A stretch of DNA of 64,000 nt from JAHEEL01 sp963836085 (GTDB taxonomy: Bacteria; Actinomycetota; Acidimicrobiia; Spongiisociales; UBA5794): assembly GCA_963836085.1 (NCBI GenBank), contig CAWIHT010000015.1, forward strand, positions 124,001 to 188,000. The letters are read 5' to 3'. A model generated the notes under the pieces. The model was given only the letters and a program-made list of their open reading frames with translations. It ran no database searches and was not told where the DNA came from. The first letter of the stretch is position 1. Every line of letters begins with the position of its first letter. Positions 61,984 to 64,000 of this stretch are shown piece after piece. Position numbers and translations under genes: made by a program.

Positions 61984-61989
61984 TGTCCC

Positions 61990-63987
61990 ATGCGCTTCAT
62001 CATCCGACCCGGCTCCGATCCCGTGACCCGCGCCGACTCGGCCCTGCTGACGGCCATGGGCCTTCCCGGCGGAGGAATCGTCGCCCTTGGATCCACGCAC
62101 TGTCTTGTCTCTCCGGGCGATGTCCCGGGGCCGAACGCCCTGACCGTCGGACCCCTGGTGAGAGAGAATGCGGGGGTATCGGTCGGGGACTCGCTCGATG
62201 TAGTGCGCGCCGTCGTCCCCCAGGCACGACGGGTGGTCATCCTCGGGGGAGAACCTCTCGACTCCCGCCACCTCTCTCGTGCGTTGCAGGGGAACGTCGT
62301 AACCGTTGGAGACCAGATCGCGGTTCGCGGCTCCTACGGCGACCAGGGCGAGAAGGAACGCGTGGTTCGCGTGGTCTCGGTCGAACCGGGCCCCTCGGGA
62401 ACCGTCGGCGACCGAACGGTCGTGCACGACTCCGAGGATGAGGCCCCGGACGTATCGGCACAGCCGAAGGGGCGCCCACAAGGAGAGACACTCTCCACCG
62501 CAGACGCCCTGTTGACCGGTCTTGACACTGAACTGGAGACCCTCGTTGGATGGATCACGCTCCTGACCTCCCGTTCCGATCTGCCGGGTTCGTGGGGGCT
62601 TCCCGCGGTCGCAGGTGTCATCGTGGAGGGACCGGCCGGATGCGGTCGTTCGGAACTGGTCTCGGCAGCAGCTGCGACCGCTGGCGTAGCCGTCAAAGAA
62701 GTCTCGCTCGATCTCGTCTTCAAACCCGAACGCCTCCTGTCGCTGCTGGAACGGGCGGTCAAGGACAGCCCATCGCCGGTGGTGCTCTTTGTCGACCGCC
62801 TCGATGCGATCGCCGGCGGCGAGGGTCTCTTCAAGAATCAGGTCGCAGCGATCATGCGCTGGTTCCTCGACGCGGTTGCTCAGCGTCCCGGAATGGCGTG
62901 TGTGCTCGGCGTCCGCAGCACCGCGGCGCTTGGTGACGATCTGGCGAAGACGCCACTCCTCCCCCGCTCCCTCTCCGTTCCACCCCCGGATGTCGAGCGA
63001 CGGCGACGCCTCTTCGAGGCCGCGTTGGCCCGTGTTCCGTCGACCGACATCGATTTTGATCGGCTCGCCTCTCGAACCGCCGGATTCTCAGGCGCCGACA
63101 TCGTCTCGGCCGTTCTGCAGGCATCGGCCGGAGCGGCGGGCTCTGGCGGTCCCGTCGCTCACGAGGCCCTCGAAGCCGCAATCGACGGGACAACGCCATC
63201 CCTCGGCTCGACCTCCTCCGGCGAGATCCCGGGCTACGGGTTCGACCGGGTGGCCAACCTGACCGACGTAAAACAGCGCCTCACCGAGGCGGTCATCTGG
63301 CAGATGCGGGACCCGGACCGCTTCACGAGGCTCGGCATTGAACCGCCCCGGGGACTGCTGCTCTACGGCCCACCGGGAACCGGCAAGACCTACGTGATCC
63401 GGGCGTTGGCCCATGAGTCGGGCGCCGCGTTCTTCCCAATCAAGGGCGCTGAACTCCTCGACAAATGGGTCGGGGAATCGGAGCGAGCGGTCCGCGAGGT
63501 GTTCGCCCGTGCACGGGCCGTCGCTCCGGCGATCTTGTTCTTCGACGAGATCGATGCCCTGGCTCCCATTCGGGGCAACTCGAACAACTCCGTCACCGAT
63601 TCGGTCGTCGCCGCGCTCCTCACCGAGATGGACGGCGTCTCAGATCGGGGTGACGTCTTCGTGATCGGGGCGACCAACCGTCGCGACCTCATCGACCCGG
63701 CTCTGCTCCGTCCCGGACGGCTCGAAGTCCACGTCCACCTCGGACTTCCGGCCCCTGAGGCTCGTCGGGCGTTCTTCGAGATCACCGATGTGCCATTCGC
63801 CGAGGACGTCGACCTCGACGAACTCACGGCGAAGACCGCCGGTCTCTCGTTCGCCGAATTGTCCGGACTCCTGAGGGAAGCTGCGCTCATCGCGCTCCGC
63901 ACCGATCCGTCGGCGATCACCGTCACCCGCGAGGGACTAGACACTGCAGCACGAGGAATGAACGTCCTTGTCGAAGGGCGTCGGTAG
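61990..63987 (+). CDS. Cdc48/VCP-like double-AAA ATPase with degenerate first module
   Basis: 665 aa. An N-terminal double-psi-barrel-like domain (about 1-110, GLPGGGIVALGST), then two AAA modules. D1 is degenerate: Walker A reads GPAGCGRSE (214-222, Arg for the catalytic Lys) and Walker B VDRLD (268-272, Arg for Glu), so ATP hydrolysis is unlikely. D2 is canonical: GPPGTGKT at 460-467, FFDEID at 518-523 (Asp519-Glu520... catalytic pair), and arginine-finger region in LLRPGRLEVHV. Bacterial relatives unfold or remodel proteins; substrate unknown. Leaderless start at 61990, 6 nt after TACCTT. The last 13 nt of the window hold nothing recognised. Confidence 0.85.
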   Translation: MRFIIRPGSDPVTRADSALLTAMGLPGGGIVALGSTHCLVSPGDVPGPNALTVGPLVRENAGVSVGDSLDVVRAVVPQARRVVILGGEPLDSRHLSRALQGNVVTVGDQIAVRGSYGDQGEKERVVRVVSVEPGPSGTVGDRTVVHDSEDEAPDVSAQPKGRPQGETLSTADALLTGLDTELETLVGWITLLTSRSDLPGSWGLPAVAGVIVEGPAGCGRSELVSAAAATAGVAVKEVSLDLVFKPERLLSLLERAVKDSPSPVVLFVDRLDAIAGGEGLFKNQVAAIMRWFLDAVAQRPGMACVLGVRSTAALGDDLAKTPLLPRSLSVPPPDVERRRRLFEAALARVPSTDIDFDRLASRTAGFSGADIVSAVLQASAGAAGSGGPVAHEALEAAIDGTTPSLGSTSSGEIPGYGFDRVANLTDVKQRLTEAVIWQMRDPDRFTRLGIEPPRGLLLYGPPGTGKTYVIRALAHESGAAFFPIKGAELLDKWVGESERAVREVFARARAVAPAILFFDEIDALAPIRGNSNNSVTDSVVAALLTEMDGVSDRGDVFVIGATNRRDLIDPALLRPGRLEVHVHLGLPAPEARRAFFEITDVPFAEDVDLDELTAKTAGLSFAELSGLLREAALIALRTDPSAITVTREGLDTAARGMNVLVEGRR

Positions 63988-64000
63988 GGTACGGTGTCTA

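Overview
The window is high-GC bacterial chromosome, almost fully coding on both strands, with GTG starts and stop/start overlaps (ATGA, GTGA) typical of actinobacterial operons. A diaminopimelate-type MurE (DNPR motif), MraZ and FtsL/FtsI at the head of the division cluster, DUF3040, F420-type (LLM) oxidoreductase, TgpA/DUF58/MoxR cluster, DEDD-GIY-YIG nuclease and a CGAAC-N4-GTTCG SOS box all point to Actinomycetota. A deep-branching lineage such as Acidimicrobiia is my best guess, but this is inference from gene content, not from a marker phylogeny. No rRNA, tRNA, CRISPR array, insertion sequence or prophage is visible, and no gene-free stretch exceeds 300 bases.

Layout. 1-7628 (minus): the cell-wall and division (dcw) operon mraZ-rsmH-ftsL-ftsI-murE-murF-mraY-murD (murD cut by the window edge). 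It is driven by a consensus promoter overlapped by three TGGGN MraZ boxes, and a long hairpin lies directly in front of rsmH. 7753-11094: small accessory genes (NAD-binding protein, universal stress protein, HNH nuclease, a catalytically degenerate resolvase-like protein, two unknowns). 11226-15743: MoxR-DUF58-transglutaminase operon. 15756-20230: MerR regulator, DUF3040, DNA polymerase IV, phosphatase and a three-gene envelope cluster. 20241-24520 (minus): fatty-acid synthesis operon fabD-fabH-fabG-acpP-fabF, divergent from glycogen phosphorylase glgP. 26762-37750: aminotransferase, ROK sugar kinase, secreted beta-propeller protein, an ArsA/SRPBCC operon, methyltransferase, phosphoesterase, QueG, orphan HypA with an F420-type oxidoreductase. 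37775-45075: NYN protein, then the branched-chain amino-acid operon ilvB-ilvN-ilvC-leuA-leuB behind a leader-peptide attenuator; ilvN carries a one-base frameshift. 45150-50555: lipoprotein M1 peptidase, 6-phosphogluconate dehydrogenase with a coupled DapA-family aldolase, SDR, and a decayed DUF222-HNH gene. 50548-59385: alcohol dehydrogenase, three-subunit pntAB transhydrogenase, nitroreductase, archaeal-type S-adenosylmethionine synthetase, TPM-domain membrane protein, SpoU methyltransferase. 59389-63987: cysteine-free DsbA-fold protein, SOS-boxed exonuclease/GIY-YIG protein, tRNA-binding-fold protein and a Cdc48-like AAA ATPase.

Regulation seen across the window. At least a dozen genes have a TANNNT -10 motif placed 6-8 nt before the start codon and no Shine-Dalgarno, the signature of leaderless mRNA; two divergent gene pairs are separated by only 22 and 30 nt made up of back-to-back -10 motifs. 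The most interesting signals are RNA-level: the 81-nt hairpin covering the rsmH ribosome-binding site, and the complete ilvB attenuator (leader peptide, protector, antiterminator, terminator).
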